A stretch of DNA of 64,000 nt. It comes from Bufo bufo (lineage: Eukaryota; Chordata; Amphibia; Anura; Bufonidae). Where the stretch lies: contig NC_053395.1 of the NCBI RefSeq assembly GCF_905171765.1, positions 185,150,156-185,214,155 of the forward strand, written 5' to 3'. This document shows, piece after piece, positions 1 to 11,959 of this stretch (the stretch's first letter is position 1; every line of letters starts with the position of its first letter). A program made the translations under genes and the position numbers. The notes beneath the pieces were generated by a model. The model searched no databases. It had not been told where the DNA came from and was given only the letters and a program-made list of their open reading frames with translations.

Positions 1-180
1 TGCGACCTGAGTTGCAGTACCTAACAGAGGCCACTACACATTGGACAGAGCTGTGCTGTTCCTACTCCCTACATGGTTTACTTCCTGTGGGTAACAGCTG
101 ACCAGTGGAGGTGCTGAGTTTCCTAACCCCTATCGACCTGAAATTGAGGACCTATCCTATGGCCTGGAAAAGGTCTTTAA

Positions 181-664
181 AGAGGACCTTTCACCTTGAA
201 AAACATTGTGAACTAAGTATGCTGCCATGGAGAGCGGCGCCCAGGGATCTCCCTGCACTTACTATTACCCCTGGGCGCCGCTCCGTTCTCCCGTTATGCC
301 CTCCGGTATCTTCACTCACTAAGTTATAGTAGGCGGAGTCTGCCCTTGTCCTGTGGGCGTCTCCTTCTCCTAGGCTGCAGCGCTGGCCAATCGCAGCGCA
401 CAGCTCACAGCCTGGGAGGTTTTTTTCTCCCAGGCTGTGAGCTGTGCGCTGCGATTGGCCAGCGCTACAGCCTAGGAGAAGGAGACGCCCACAGGACAAG
501 GGCAGACTCCGCCTACTATAACTTAGTTAGTGAAGATACCGGAGGACATAACGGGAGAACGGAGCGGCGCCCAGGGGTAATAGTAAGTGCAGGGAGATCC
601 CTGGGCGCCGCTCTCCATGGCAGCATACTTAGTTCACAATGTTTTTCAAGGTGAAAGGTCCTCT
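181..664. mobile_element. TTAA-flanked fold-back MITE (piggyBac type)
   Basis: The ends are exact inverted repeats (AGAGGACCTTTCACCTTG on the left and its complement on the right) and both sides carry the target duplication TTAA at 177-180 and 665-668. That pair of features is characteristic of piggyBac-superfamily elements. The element is almost one perfect palindrome, with its centre near 420: the minus-strand reading of 191-499 and the plus-strand reading of 346-654 encode nearly the same 102-residue string. It codes for nothing; those two ORFs are products of the palindrome. The near identity of the arms suggests recent insertion or arm correction. Confidence 0.85.
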
Positions 665-678
665 TTAAATTATGTTAA

Positions 679-1263
679 AGGGATTCTGTCATGACATTTT
701 ATGCCTATAACCTAAACATATGGCCAGGTCCGTACTAATAACCTGAAACCGAAACTGTCCTTATTAAATCTGCCTGTGGCTCTATTAGCACATAAAACTG
801 TTTTTTTAACCTGTCATTCACCTACCTAAGGTGCCCAAGGGGACGTTGCTTCATACAGGGTGCCCGGCTGCACCCATCTCCGTCTGGTGCCCAGTGCCGC
901 CTTCCCAGTTGAAATCGCCGCCTTCCTCACCTCAGCAACGCCTCCGCAATCATCCGGTCCCTCAGGTTATGCCTAGTGCGCACGCGCAGGATCTGGCAGA
1001 GGGACCGGACGATTGCGGAGGCGGGGCTGAGGTGAGGAAGGCGGCGCTGGGCACCAGACGGAGATGGGTGCAGCCGGGCCCCCTTGTATGAAGCGACGTC
1101 CCCTTGGGCACCTTAGGTAGGTGAATGACAGGTTAAAAAAAATGTTTTATGTGCTAATAGAGCCACAGGCAGATTTAATAAGGACAGTTTCGGATTCAGG
1201 TTATTAGTAGGGACCTGGCCATATGTTTAGGTTATAGGCCTAAAATGTCATGACAGAATCCCT
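679..1263. mobile_element. TTAA-flanked palindromic MITE
   Basis: The terminal inverted repeat AGGGATTCTGTCATGACA is flanked by TTAA at 675-678 and 1264-1267. The arms are complementary over most of the length, with the centre near 970 in GC-rich sequence containing CACGCGCAGG. It lies 14 bases after the preceding TTAA element, so two insertions used nearly adjacent TTAA sites. No coding capacity is evident. Confidence 0.85.
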
Positions 1264-1267
1264 TTAA

Positions 1268-2039
1268 TGTTTTTCTTAACAAATGGCTGTTGGCAGCAGT
1301 TCTTCATAGGCTCCATGACCATTCAATCAGGTTTCCCAGTAACAAAAAAGGCTGCTTTCTTTGAGAAACAGCTCCATTTCTGTCCAAGGGGTTATGTCTG
1401 GTGTTGCAGCTCAGCTACACTGAAGTGAATAGGACAGCAGTTGTCAGTCAATGTAAAAAAAAAAGTTACAATCAATTAAAACAGCTACAAAAAAATGTGA
1501 CTTTAGCTACATGGCACCAATCCTGCTGCTACTACAGAAGATCCAGTATTGTTTTGGGCGGTCTCATCACTCATATCCCCCCTACCTCAATGAGGATGGA
1601 GACAATGGGATGTAAGGTTACAATTCAAATGCCATTATTTATTGCTCCCACAGACCATGGTAGATCTACCATGTCATACACATAATCTGCTTATAGTAAA
1701 CCAAGGGCAGAATCAGTCTCCTGCTCCCTGTGGCAGCTGACAATACAGTCTCTTCTTACTTTGCATGCAAAAGGAATCTTCTCAGCTAGACGGCCATACT
1801 GCTGCCAAGAGTCTGGTCCATCCGTGACAAGCAGGGCAGAAAGCTATCTCTTTTGGCTGCCTGCAGTGAATAGAGGATTACTAGGAAGAGACCTGGCAGT
1901 GGGAAGAGTGGCTGAGCATGCATGTCCACCAGCACTTCCGATGAAATGGGCATGCACGTTGCTATACACTTTGAACAATGAGTGGTGCCATATCATGTAA
2001 TACCATAAATTGCAAACACAGTTCATTTTTTTTATGATC
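1268..2039. other. Downstream flank, mostly unassigned
   Basis: About 770 bases lie beyond the 3' end of the minus-strand gene. Positions about 1383-1450 resemble the core of the TTAA element at 15910-16110 (the stretch around GTCTGGTGTTGCAGCTCAGC), so a decayed fragment of that family is probably present. I see nothing else I can name, and the short ORFs here have no recognisable protein features. Confidence 0.4.
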
Positions 2040-2294
2040 TATACAGTGAATTAGTGTTGAACGGTTTATTTACAAAAAAACAAACAAATACACATTTAGT
2101 AAGAAAATTAAGAATCCAGTGTGTTTATTTCTAGATTGCAATATGAATAGAAGTAGAGAAACCATGTCAGTTGCATATAAAAATATAAATATAGAAAATA
2201 TATATTTAAAATAAGTATAGATATTTGTGGATAAACCGTCCAATTAAGATAAAATCTAGCATCTTTAAAAATAAATAGTAGACGTAAATCAGCA
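2040..2294 (-). other. Probable 3' UTR with polyadenylation signals
   Basis: This AT-rich stretch follows the stop codon of the minus-strand gene. On the minus strand it contains AATAAA hexamers at 2124-2129 and 2065-2070, about 165 and 225 bases after the stop. Either could be the cleavage signal. No repeat is recognisable between the stop and these signals, as expected for a retained UTR. The transcript end cannot be fixed without cDNA. Confidence 0.5.
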
Positions 2295-2983
2295 CTATTG
2301 TCGACTACTACGACTGGGCAGCCTGGGTCTCTCTTTTTTTGACTTGTTTGTGGTCTGTGGTTTATGACTTTTCTTGGAATATTCTACCTTTATCCACCCT
2401 CCATCATTGTTAACCTTGTGTTCTTCTCCATTGGCAGCACCGGAGGATGGCCCTGGCAGTCCTGGTATGTGTCTACTTTGGTTTTGGCTAGCTCTATGTG
2501 GTTTATAATCGTTAAACCGTGGATTACTCTGCGATGTTGTGTATGGCTTGTATTTTCCACTGCTTGTCTGAGAGCTCTTCTTATCCACTCTTCTTGGTGT
2601 TGATGGAGTATGCATGTTTTGGTGGTGATATGTGCCGTTCGCCCTCTTTCTGGCCCTTTCCCTCTCGGAGGGGCTATCAGAAGCCGTACTGGATGCACTG
2701 CTGCCTTTAGAACTTTGGATAGACAAGGAAGACAGATTTTTGATAATTCCTAATTGTGTTGGTGAAGAACTGCGGGAGTAATTGATAGGTGTGACTTGTA
2801 ATGTAGATGTCACCCGTGTTCGTCTGAGGGCAGCAGCATAGGAATCTTGATTGTGAAGATATGGTAACAACTGGGACAGGTTGGTAAGACTGGAAGACTT
2901 GGAACGAGGTAAACCAGTGGGACTTGGAGACTGCACGTCCAGCTGACGCATTTTTAAAGTGTAAATCCATTGTAAGTCGACAT
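2295..2983 (-). CDS. Terminal coding exon (exon F) of an unrecognised minus-strand gene
   Basis: On the minus strand a splice acceptor (AATTCCCACAG) ends just before 2983, followed by an open frame of 229 codons to a stop at 2295. The frame is open from the acceptor, so the ATG at 2951 is probably internal and not the start. The exon begins with two bases of a split codon, which fits the one base left by the donor of exon E at 20029. The encoded tail is rich in Ser, Thr, Arg, Lys, Gln and Asn (for example SKSSSLTNLSQLLPYL, SERERARKRANG and a closing Lys/Arg-rich stretch). It looks disordered and may carry phosphorylation sites or nuclear-import signals; that is inference. A short conserved-looking patch, GGWIKVEYSKK, lies near the end. 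I do not recognise the protein. Composition and frame length make chance unlikely. Confidence 0.75.
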
Positions 2984-3087
2984 CTGTGGGAATTCAAGAT
3001 ACAAACAGTAAAATCAATTCAGAGATATAAAAAACATGTACAGTGAAATTTATCATGAAGTCAATATTTAAAGTCAGTTCTGCTTAA

Positions 3088-3399
3088 GGGCTCATGCACA
3101 CGACTGTATGTATTTTGCGGTCCGCAAAAAATGGATCTGCAAAAAATACGGATGAGGTTCGTGTGCGTTCCGTATTTTGCGGAACAGCTGGCCCCTAATA
3201 GAACATTCCTATCCTTGTCCATAATACTGACAGTAATAGGACATGTTGTATTTTTTGCAGAACGGAAATACGGACATACGGAAACTGAATGCAAACGGAA
3301 TAACTTAGTTTTTTTTGTGGACCCATTGAAATTAATGGTGTCGCATACGCAAAAAATGGAACAGAAACGGAAAGAAAATATGTTCATTTGCATGAGCCC
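3088..3399. mobile_element. PIF/Harbinger-like MITE (TAA target)
   Basis: The ends GGGCTCATGCACACG and GCATGAGCCC are inverted and flanked by TAA at 3085-3087 and 3400-3402. A 3-bp TWA duplication fits PIF/Harbinger elements. The interior has repeated Harbinger-family words such as GCGGTCCGCAAAAA and runs like ATAGAACAT and CTATCCTTGTCC that recur in at least ten other copies in the window. Noncoding. Confidence 0.75.
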
Positions 3400-4245
3400 T
3401 AAGGGCTATAAATAAAAAAAAAGAAAGTAAAAAAAATAAATAATAAATTTCACATTTCAAAAAATTATTTCCCCCAAATCTGTTATTTAACCTCTTACGG
3501 ACACAGGGCGTACCTGTACGCCCTGATGTCCTGGTACTTAAGGACACAAGGCGTACAGGTATGCCCTGTGTAGTTCCGATCACCGCCGTGCGGCGGGCAG
3601 TGATCGGAACAAGGTGCCTGCTCAAATCATTGAGCAGGCACCTTGGTACAATGCCCAGGGGGGTCCTGTGACCCCCCCCTTCCCCCATGCTGGCGATCGC
3701 AGAAAACCGCAGGTCAATTCAGACCTGCGGTTTTCCTGCGTTTCCGGGTTATTCGGGTCTCTGGTGACCCGATAATACACCACCAATCACCGTCCTGCGA
3801 TCCTAAGAGGTGGCGGTCACACTACCTCTCAGGATCGCTTTTGATTGGCTGGCTGGGCAGGTGGGCGGGCGCAGCGGCAAAATTGCCGGAGCTCCGGCTA
3901 TTGTGTAAGTTTTTTGTGCCATCAGGCACAAATCAGCATATTTGGGTGAGGTAGGGAGAGGTAGATTAGGCAGGGATAGTGAGGGACAGTTAGGGAAAAA
4001 AAGTTTTTTTATTGTGTTGTGTCTGGGGTCCTAGGGCACTCTTAGCGTCCGGCCACTGTTAGCGCATCGCCCACCCCACCGCTGATCAGCTTCTTTTTTT
4101 CTCTCTTTTTTTTTTTTTTAACACTTTTGGGGAATTTCTATATTTTTTTTTCTGTTAGGTGTAGGGCAAAGTATGCGAACACCTGTCCCCCACACACACT
4201 GAATAATGTTTTCCACGCACACACTCCCCTAGGGTCCACCAGACG

Positions 4246-5889
4246 TTGTTGGCCAAGGAGGCATACGCCCTGCTTGCCCCCGAATCCGAGAGTTCCAGTG
4301 AGGACGAGGATGACCCCACTTTCCTCTAGTCATCCGCGTCCTCCTCATCATCTAGCGATGATGATGAGCCCCCAAGGAGGCAGAGACGCCGCCTGGCGGA
4401 GCAAGGGGACCACCATGCCAGGGACCCTGTGGCCCACACTAGTACGAGCAGCTCTAGTTTTCCCGGCCCACCAGATAAGTCCACCTGAGTCTTTTTTTCA
4501 GTGACCACTTTGTGAATCTGATGGTGGAGCAAACGAACTTGTACGCCCAACAGTTCATTGCTCAACACCCGGGCTCCTTTTTGGCTAGGTCCAGTGGCTA
4601 GACTCCGGTCAGTGCAGCCGAGATGAGGACGTTTTGGGGCCTCGTGCTGCACATGGGCCTAGTCAAAAAACCCAGTGTCAGGCATTACTGGAGTGGGGAC
4701 GTCCTCTACCAGACCCCACTTTACAATATGGCCATGACACGTACCCGGTTGGAGGCCATTCGGAAATGCCTGCATTATGCAGATAATGCAGCATGTCCCC
4801 CCGAGGTGATCCTGCCTATGACCTGTACAAAATCAGGCCAGTCATCGATCACTTCGGGGCCAAATTTTTGGAGGCCTATGTACCTGGAAGGGAGGTCGCA
4901 ATTGACGAGTCTCATTGCTTTTAAGGGGAGACTCATTTTCCACCAGTATGTTCCCTCTAAGCGGGCGAGGTATGGCGTGAAGCTGTACAAACTTTGTGAG
5001 AGTACCTGAGGGTACACTTATAAGTTTCATGTGTACGAGGGGCGAGATTCCCCTATTGAACTCCCAGAATGTCCCCCCACTCTGGGTGTTAGCGGGAAAC
5101 TTGTGTGGGACCTTATGCACCCACTGCTAGATAAAGGTTACCACCTGTACGTGGATAACTTTTATACTAAAATCCCCTTGTTTCAGTCCCTTGCCGCCAG
5201 ATCCACGTCCGCTTGTGGGATCGTGCGGAAAAATCAACGCGGACTCCCTACCCACCCCCTCCAGGTACCTATCCCCAGGGGTGAGACCCCTGCCCTTACC
5301 AGTGGAAACCTGTTGCTGGTCAGATATAAGGACATAAGGGATGTCCTTGTACTGTCCACAATTCACGGTAACGGCATCACCCCTGTCCCTGTGTGAGGTA
5401 CTGCAGCAACGGTCCTCAAGCCCGATTGTATCGTCGACTACAATCGGTATATGGGAGGAGTTGATCTCTCTGATCAAGTCCTCAAGCCATATAACGCCAT
5501 GCGCAAAACCCGGGCATGGTACAGAAAAGTTGCGGTCTACTTGGTGCAGGTTGCCTTGTACAACCCTTTTGTGCTGTCCCAGAGCGCTGGCAACACAGGG
5601 AAATTTCTCCACTTCTATGAGGCAGTCCTCAAGGCCCTGATCTTTTCTGACCGGGAAAGAGCAGGCCGGAGTACCTCGGGAACTGGAGGTGCCCGGATCG
5701 TCCCTGGCTAACACTTTTCAGGTGTGGTCCCCCATACTGGAAAGTAGGGACGGTCCCAAAAAAAGTGCAGTGTGTCACAGGAGGGGGATACGGAAGGACA
5801 CCACCTTTCAGTGTGACACGTGCCCCGATCATCCGGGCCTCTGCATTGACGGTTGCTTCAGGGAGTACCACACTTCCATGGAGTACTAA
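4246..5889 (+). pseudogene. piggyBac-type transposase, frameshifted
   Basis: Fragments of a DDE_Tnp_1_7 (piggyBac) transposase appear in order on the plus strand but in changing frames. An acidic Ser/Asp/Glu-rich N-terminal part lies near 4270-4390. The catalytic core begins near 4620. The first catalytic Asp lies in the AIDES codons near 4898, followed after a frameshift by IAFKGRLIFHQYVPSKRARY. The second lies in YVDNFYTK near 5150. The third lies in MGGVDLSDQ near 5451-5475. A C-terminal Cys/His-rich module (CDTCPDHPGLCIDGCF, 5812-5856) matches the zinc-ribbon tail of the family and ends at a TAA at 5887. piggyBac transposases cut and paste DNA into TTAA sites in the nucleus. Several stops and frameshifts interrupt the core, yet all three catalytic Asp codons remain readable. 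Confidence 0.85.
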
Positions 5890-5929
5890 ATTTATAATCC
5901 CCTTCCCCAATTTTAATTCCATTTAGCCA

Positions 5930-7860
5930 CTGACAATCGAAAAAAAACTATGGTTCTCAGACTTTAGACACTAAAACAAAAAACTTTTTTTTTCAAAAAT
6001 ATTATTTTGTAAAATGAAAATAAATAAAAAAGTAGACATATTAGGTATTGCCGCGTCCGTGAGAATCTGCTCTATAAAAATACCCCATGATCTAACCCCT
6101 CAGATGTACACAGTCAAAAAAATAAAATAAAAACGGTGCAAAAAAAGGTATTTTTTTGTCACCTTACATCACAAAAAGTGTAATAGCAAGCGATCAAAAA
6201 GTCATATGCCCCCAAAATAGTGCCAATAAAACCGTCCTCTCATCCCGCAAAAAATGAGCCCCTACCTAAGATAATCGGCTAAAAAAAAAAAAAAATACTG
6301 ACTCAGACTATGGAGATACTAAAATATTTTTGTTTTTGTTTAAAAAAGGATAATATAGTGTAAAACCTAAATAAATTTGAAAAAAGTAGACATATTAGGT
6401 ATCGCCGTGTCCGTAAGAATCTGCTCTATAAAAAATACCCCATGACCTAACCCCTCAGATGAACACGGTCAAAAAAATAAAATAAAAACAGTGCCAAAAC
6501 AGCTATTTTTGGGCAAATTTTCAATTTTAATCAGTTTTCTCCAGTAACAAAGCAAGGGTTAACAGCCAAAAAAACTTAATATTTATTACCCTGATTCTGC
6601 AGTTTACAGAAACACCCCATATGTGGTCGTAAACTTCTGTATGACCAAACGGCAGGGCGCAGAAGGAAAGGAACGCCGTATGGTTTCTGGAAGGCAGATT
6701 TTGATGGCCTTTTTTTTTGGCACCATGTCCCATTTGAAGAACCCCTAGAGTAGAAACTCCATAAAAGTGACCCCATCTAAGAAACTACACCCCTCAAGGT
6801 ATTCAAAACTGATTTTACAAACTTTATTAACCCTTTAGGTGTTCCTCAACATTTTATGGAAAATGGAGATGACATTTCAGAATTTCTATTTTTGGTAACC
6901 TTGCCTCACAAGAATGTAATATAGAGCAACCAAAAATCATATGTACCCTAAAAATAGTCCCAACAAAACTGCCACCTTATCCCGTAGTTTCTAAAATGGG
7001 GTCACTTTTATGGAGTTTCTACTCTAGGGGTGCATCTGGTGGGCTTCAAATGGGACATGGTGTAAATAAACCAGTCCAGCAAAATCTACCTTCCAAAAAC
7101 CACACGGCGCTCCTTTCCCTCTACGCCCTGCCGTGTGCCCGAACAGTAGTTTACGACCACATATGGGGTGTTTCTGAAAACTACAGGATCAGGGCAATAA
7201 ATATTGAGTTTTGTCTGGCTGTTAACCCTTGCTTTGTTACTGGAAAAAAATAGATTAAATTGGAAAATTTGCCAAAAAATCGAAATTCTGAAACTTTATC
7301 TCCATTTGCCATTAACTATTGTTAACGACGTTTGTAAAAATCAGTTTTGAATACCTTGAGGGTGTAGTTTCTAGAATGGGGTCATTTTTGGGTGGTTTCT
7401 ATTATGTAAGCCTCACAAAGTGACTTCAGACCTGAACTGGTCCTTAAAAAGTGGGTTTTTGAAAATTTCTAAAAAAATTCCAAGATTTGCTTCTAAACTT
7501 CTAAACCTTGTAACATCCCCAAAAAATAAAATGTCATTCTCAAAATGTTCGAAACATGAAGTAGACATATGGGGAATGTAAAGTAATAACTATTTTTGGA
7601 GGTATTACTATGTATTATAGAAGTGGAGAAATTGAAACTTGGAAATTTTCCAAATCTTTGGTATATTTTGTATTTTCTTTTTATAAATAAAAATGATTTT
7701 TTTTTACTCCATTTTACCAGTGTCATAAAGTACAATATGTGACGAAAAAACAATCTCAGAATGGCTTGGATAAGTCAAAGCGTTTTAAAGTCATCACCAC
7801 AGAAAGTGACACCGAGTCAGATTTGCAAAAAATGGCCTGGTCCTTAAGGTAAAAATGAGC
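5930..7860. repeat. Noncoding 3' module array of the piggyBac element
   Basis: Diverged units recur here, marked by ATTAGGTATTGCCGCGTCCG (about 6040) and ATTAGGTATCGCCGTGTCC (about 6393), then CAAAAAGTCATATGCCCC-like and AATGAGCCC-like words. A second unit type (TTTCTACTCTAGGGGTGCAT and CATATGGGGTGTTTC) occurs in both orientations near 6600-6780 and 6990-7200, forming a large internal inverted repeat. The same modules recur at 8880-9820, 12500-13400, 16750-17160, 18550-19220 and 43330-45040. No protein coding is evident. Confidence 0.65.
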
Positions 7861-7879
7861 CCGGTCCATAAGGGGTAAA

Positions 7880-8841
7880 AGGGTTTCTGTCATGGGAAAA
7901 ACCGTTGTGTAGCTGACTGACATTAGCGATGTCAGCAGTACATAACAGTATGTTTGTTAACTCCTTGCCTGCCGCCGTTCTCTTAAAAAACAGACTTTTA
8001 TAATATGCTAATGAAGCCTCTAGGTGCTATGAGGGCGTTGCTGCAGCACCTAGAGGCTTGGTCTACTCGCCTTTTGGCACGCCCAGGTCCACTTGATTGA
8101 CGTCCTTCTCCGCATCGTCCTCATAATTCCGCGCCTGCATCGTCCCGATTAGTATTCGGCGCAGGTGCGGTGAGTGAAGGACGCTCGGCGGCTGCCAGCT
8201 TCCTCACTGCGCCTGCGCCGATTACATCACAAGCCTCCCCGGCAGGCCTGCCTGGCAGCAGCTGAGCGTCCTTCACTCACTGCGCCTGCACTGAATACTA
8301 AATGGAACGGCGCAGGCTCGGGGTTATGATGATGATGCAGAGGCGGGTAGACCGAGCCTCTAGGAGCTGCAGCAACGCCCTTAGGCTGGGTTCACACTTG
8401 AGCGTTTTACAGCGCGTTCAAACGCGCTGTAAAACGCTCAACACATGAAAACCAATGCTTCCCTATGGCCCTGGTTCTCATTTGAGCGTTTTACAGCGCG
8501 TTTGAACGCGCTGAAAAACGCCCGACGCTCAAACAAGTTCTTAAGCTTCTTTGGGGCGTTTTGACGCGCGTTTGTGGCCATAGGACACTGCAGTCAATCA
8601 CACAAACGCGCGTCAAACGCGCGTTTACTATTGCAAAAAACGCGCGTTAAACGCGCATATCAAATACGCTCAGGTCTGAACCCAGCCTTATAGCACCTAG
8701 AGGCTTCATTAGCATATTATAAAAGTCTGCTTTTTAAGAGAAAGGCGGCAGGCAGGGAGTTAACAAATATACTGTTATGTACTTTAGTACATCGCTAATG
8801 GCAGTCAGCTACATAACGTTATTTCTCATGACAGAAACCCT
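7880..8841. mobile_element. TTAA-type palindromic MITE with a nested Harbinger-like element
   Basis: The inverted ends AGGGTTTCTGTCATG and CATGACAGAAACCCT are flanked by TAAA (7876-7879, shared with the preceding piggyBac element) and TTAA (8842-8845). The ends resemble those of the element at 679-1263. The arms pair over the full length; both contain the words AGCACCTAGAGGCTT and ATTAGCATATTATAAAAGTC or complements. A separate element (8394-8687) sits inside one arm. Confidence 0.8.
8394..8687. mobile_element. PIF/Harbinger-like MITE nested in a TTAA element
   Basis: The ends GGCTGGGTTCACACTTGAGCG and CTGAACCCAGCC are inverted and flanked by TTA at 8391-8393 and 8688-8690. The interior is a chain of self-complementary words (GCGCGTTTGAACGCGC and variants), so a single strand would fold heavily. 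It is inserted in the right part of the palindrome at 7880-8841 and is therefore younger than it. Confidence 0.8.
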
Positions 8842-10762
8842 TTAAAAAAATAAATAAAAATAGAATAAAAAAAATAAAATAGACATATTTGGTATCACCG
8901 TGTCCGCAACGACCGGCTCTATAATAATATCATATGATCTACCCCATCAAGTGAACGCCGTAAAAAAATAAAATAAATAAACATTGCACAAAAACTGATT
9001 TTTTTGTGAGCTCACCTCCCAAAAAACATGTTAATCAATCAAAAAGTCGTATGTACCCCAAAATGATAGCAATAAAACATCACCTCATCCCGCAAAAAAT
9101 TAGCCCCCATACAAGACCATAGCTAGAAAAATAAAAAAAATATGGCTCTATGGAAATTGCAACACAAAAACATGACTACATCCCCTAAAAATGCTCTTAT
9201 TGTGTAAAATGTAAAAAAATAAATAAAAAAAAATTGTCATATTTGGTATTGCCGCGTCCGTAGCAATTGGCTCTACAAAAATATCACATAATCTAGCCCA
9301 TAACGTAAACGGTGTAAAAAAACTAACAAATAAAAATTATGCCAAAACAGTTTTTTTTAGTAACCTCACCTCACAAAAAATATAATATCAATCAATCAAA
9401 AAGTCGTATGTACCCCAACATGGTAGCAATAAAAATGTCACCCCGTCCCACAACAAACAAGCCCTCACACAAGACTATAGCCAGAAAAATGAAAAAGATA
9501 TGGCTCTAAGAAAATGGCAACACAAATATATGAATTTATTTTTCTGAAAATGTTTTTGTGTAAAACGTAAATTTATTTTATTTTTTTACATATTTGGTAT
9601 TGTTGCGTCCATAATGTCCGGATCTATAAAAATACCACATGATCTACCCCATCAAGTGAACGGTGTAAAATAAAAAAATTGAAAAATTACACCAAACAGC
9701 TTTTTTTGTGACTTCACCTCCCAAAAATTAGATAAAAAGCAACCAGAAAGCCAAATGTACCCGAAAATGGTGCCAATAAAAACTACAGCTTGTCCCGCAC
9801 AAAATAAGCCCTCACGCAGCTCATTCAACAAAAAAAAAAAGTTAAAAGTAGTATAGACAAACCGCTCACTCCCCTTACAATTCTGGATTGGGTGCTCTAG
9901 TCTCAAATCGATTCACTCAAATCAACAAAGGAGTAATAAAAAGTATATATTATGTAGTATGAGACTGGCACTCCCTCGCATGGAAATAGAGCAATAGTAA
10001 TAGTGTTGTTACACAATATTTAATTGGCAAAATATATTAAAATACAACATCACAATACAATATTAAAATAACAATCGCTACAGCGGAGACAATATCAGTC
10101 CCTAAAAATACCTAAAATCTAAAACTTCAATAAAAACTCAAAAACCAAAAAGAAGGGGACCATACGTCCTGAATGTGCAAAAATATCGCAAGCCAAAAGT
10201 GTCAGTCTATTCCTTATAATAGTATTGGCATTCCTTTCTTATATGCAATATAACATGCAAAATCCATGCAAGGCACCTTTTTCAAATATTCGGAATTGTC
10301 CGATATAAATATTCGATAAAGTATCCAATCGGACACCAGGTTGTTACTCACAGGTGAATGTCGATTATCCTGCAGTCCCAATATTCAATCCTTTTGATTT
10401 TTACTCACGGTATTTATTCACGCGGTTCTCAGTGATTAGCGTCCCACCTGGTTCGTTCGTCTCTCGTCTCTCTCGATCGTTATCCACAAATCTCAGATCC
10501 GGGTATAAGATCAGGGTGTAATATCGCGAGAGGTGAACTTATACTTGTACTTATACTTGTTGTTCAGCCATTCAAACTGGTCAGTACAACTTGGTGTCCG
10601 ATTGGATACTTTATCGAATATTTATATCGGACAATTCTGAATATTTGAAAAGGTGCCTTGCATGGATTTTGCATGTTATATTGCATATAAGAAAGGAATG
10701 CCAATACTATTATAAGGAATAGACTGACACTTTTGGCTTGCAATATTTTTGCACATTCAGGA

Positions 10763-11959
10763 TAGGGGTGGGCGATATAGACGATTTAGGCGATATGCGA
10801 TATACATTTGTGCCACGATATGGATTTTGAGCATATCGCCTATATCGCCGGACCGCGATATGATCGCGCTCTCTGCGCGCACCATCTTCTCCTGAGCCGG
10901 CACACTGGGCACAGTGGAGAAGGAGAGAGTCCCTCCCTCCCCACTGTGCGCGGCTGCCGCTGACCACCAATGACAAAAGAGGAGGAGGGGAGGGACTGAC
11001 AGTAAATCATTGAGTTTTCACGATCTCAGTGAGCGCGTGAAAACTCAAATCCGATGGTATATTCTAACCCCCAGGCGTTCCCATGGTGACAGGGACGCTT
11101 GCCTGGGGGTTAGAATATACAGGGCCACGCCGCTGACAGTAGAACATTTAAAAACTAATCAGTAACTGTAACTTTATTAATTGGTGATCTCTTTACTGTA
11201 TACCTTACTAGGTCTTAGCTCCGGTAACAGCAGGCAGTGCGGGCGGGCGGGCGGGGCTCACTCACTGACGTCACGCGCCTGCTCCTCCCACTAGGCGGCG
11301 CAGGCGCGTGACGTCAGTGAGTGAGCGCCGCCCCCCGCACTGCCTGCTGTTATCGGAGCTAAGACCTAGTAAGGTATACAGTCACCAATGAATAAAGTTA
11401 CTGATTAGTTTTTAAATGTATTCCTGTGAGCGTCGGGGGGGGGGGGGGGGGGGATCTGTGGATGGCACCGTTTAGGGGAGGGGGGGGATCTGTGGATGGC
11501 ACCGTTTAGGGGAGGGGGGGGGAATCTGTGGATGGCACCGTTTAGGGGAGGGGGGATCTGGGGATGGCACCGTTTAGGGGAGGGGGGGGATCTGGGGATG
11601 GCACCGTTTAGGGGAGGGGGGGGATCTGGGGATGGCACCGTTTAGGGGAGGGGGGGGATCTGGGGATGGCACCATTTAGGGGAGGAGGATCAGCTCCCTG
11701 CTGCTGTGTGCACAAAGCACAGGGCAGCAGGGAGAGTGTAAAGTCCTATTCACCCTAATAGAGCTCTCTTAGGGTGAATATGACAAGGGTTCTACGTTCT
11801 AGCCCTTAAGGAGACTAATAGTTATTAAATAAAAAGTAAAAAAAAGTTTAAACACGCCCCCCCAAATATAGAAAACAATATATCGCAATATATATCGCAT
11901 ATCGCACATGCTTAAAATTATATCGCAATATAGATTTTAGGCCATATCGCCCACCCCTA
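10763..11959. mobile_element. hAT-type MITE with perfect 8-bp target duplication
   Basis: The ends TAGGGGTGGGCGATATAG and ATATCGCCCACCCCTA are inverted, and the exact 8-bp duplication ATTCAGGA lies at 10755-10762 and 11960-11967. Both features fit the hAT superfamily. The interior contains GATATCG-type repeats near both ends, a GC-rich inverted pair around 11220-11360 (each arm with TGACGTCA), and a seven-copy minisatellite (11446-11690). A closely related copy is at 54449-56182. No transposase remains. Confidence 0.9.
11446..11690. repeat. Minisatellite, about 34-bp unit, 7 copies
   Basis: The word GATGGCACCGTTTAGGGGAG is repeated seven times, separated by poly-G runs of varying length. It lies within the hAT element 10763-11959. 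The same unit is present 23 times in the sister element at 54449-56182. The Pro-rich reverse-strand ORF here is a by-product of the repeat. Confidence 0.9.

Larger units (their letters stand above)
3491..7875 (+). mobile_element. Decayed piggyBac-superfamily transposon, about 4.4 kb
   Basis: The left end is TTAA (3487-3490) followed by CCTCTTACGGACACAGGGCG. The right end is GGTCCATAAGGGG followed by TAAA (7876-7879), a one-base change from TTAA. The ends match as imperfect inverted repeats. Inside are a frameshifted transposase (about 4246-5889) and a long noncoding 3' part (5930-7860) of diverged ~350-base modules that also form nonautonomous elements elsewhere in the window (8846-13431, 42899-45047). 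The coding region is broken in many places, so this copy cannot encode an active enzyme. Confidence 0.8.

Noticed and set aside
2390..2698. Second minus-strand frame and plus-strand frames overlapping the terminal exon
   Set aside because: They are shadows of exon F, whose frame is supported by the acceptor site, phase and length.
3332..3954. Open frames around the left end of the piggyBac element (3332-3688 minus, 3643-3954 plus)
   Set aside because: They span the TTAA junction or the GC-rich hairpins at the element's left end and show no transposase similarity.
11405..11638. Proline-rich open frame on the minus strand (similar ones at 55163-55372 and 55754-55963)
   Set aside because: It is a direct translation of the poly-G minisatellite in the hAT elements; the frame length follows the repeat and there is no gene context.
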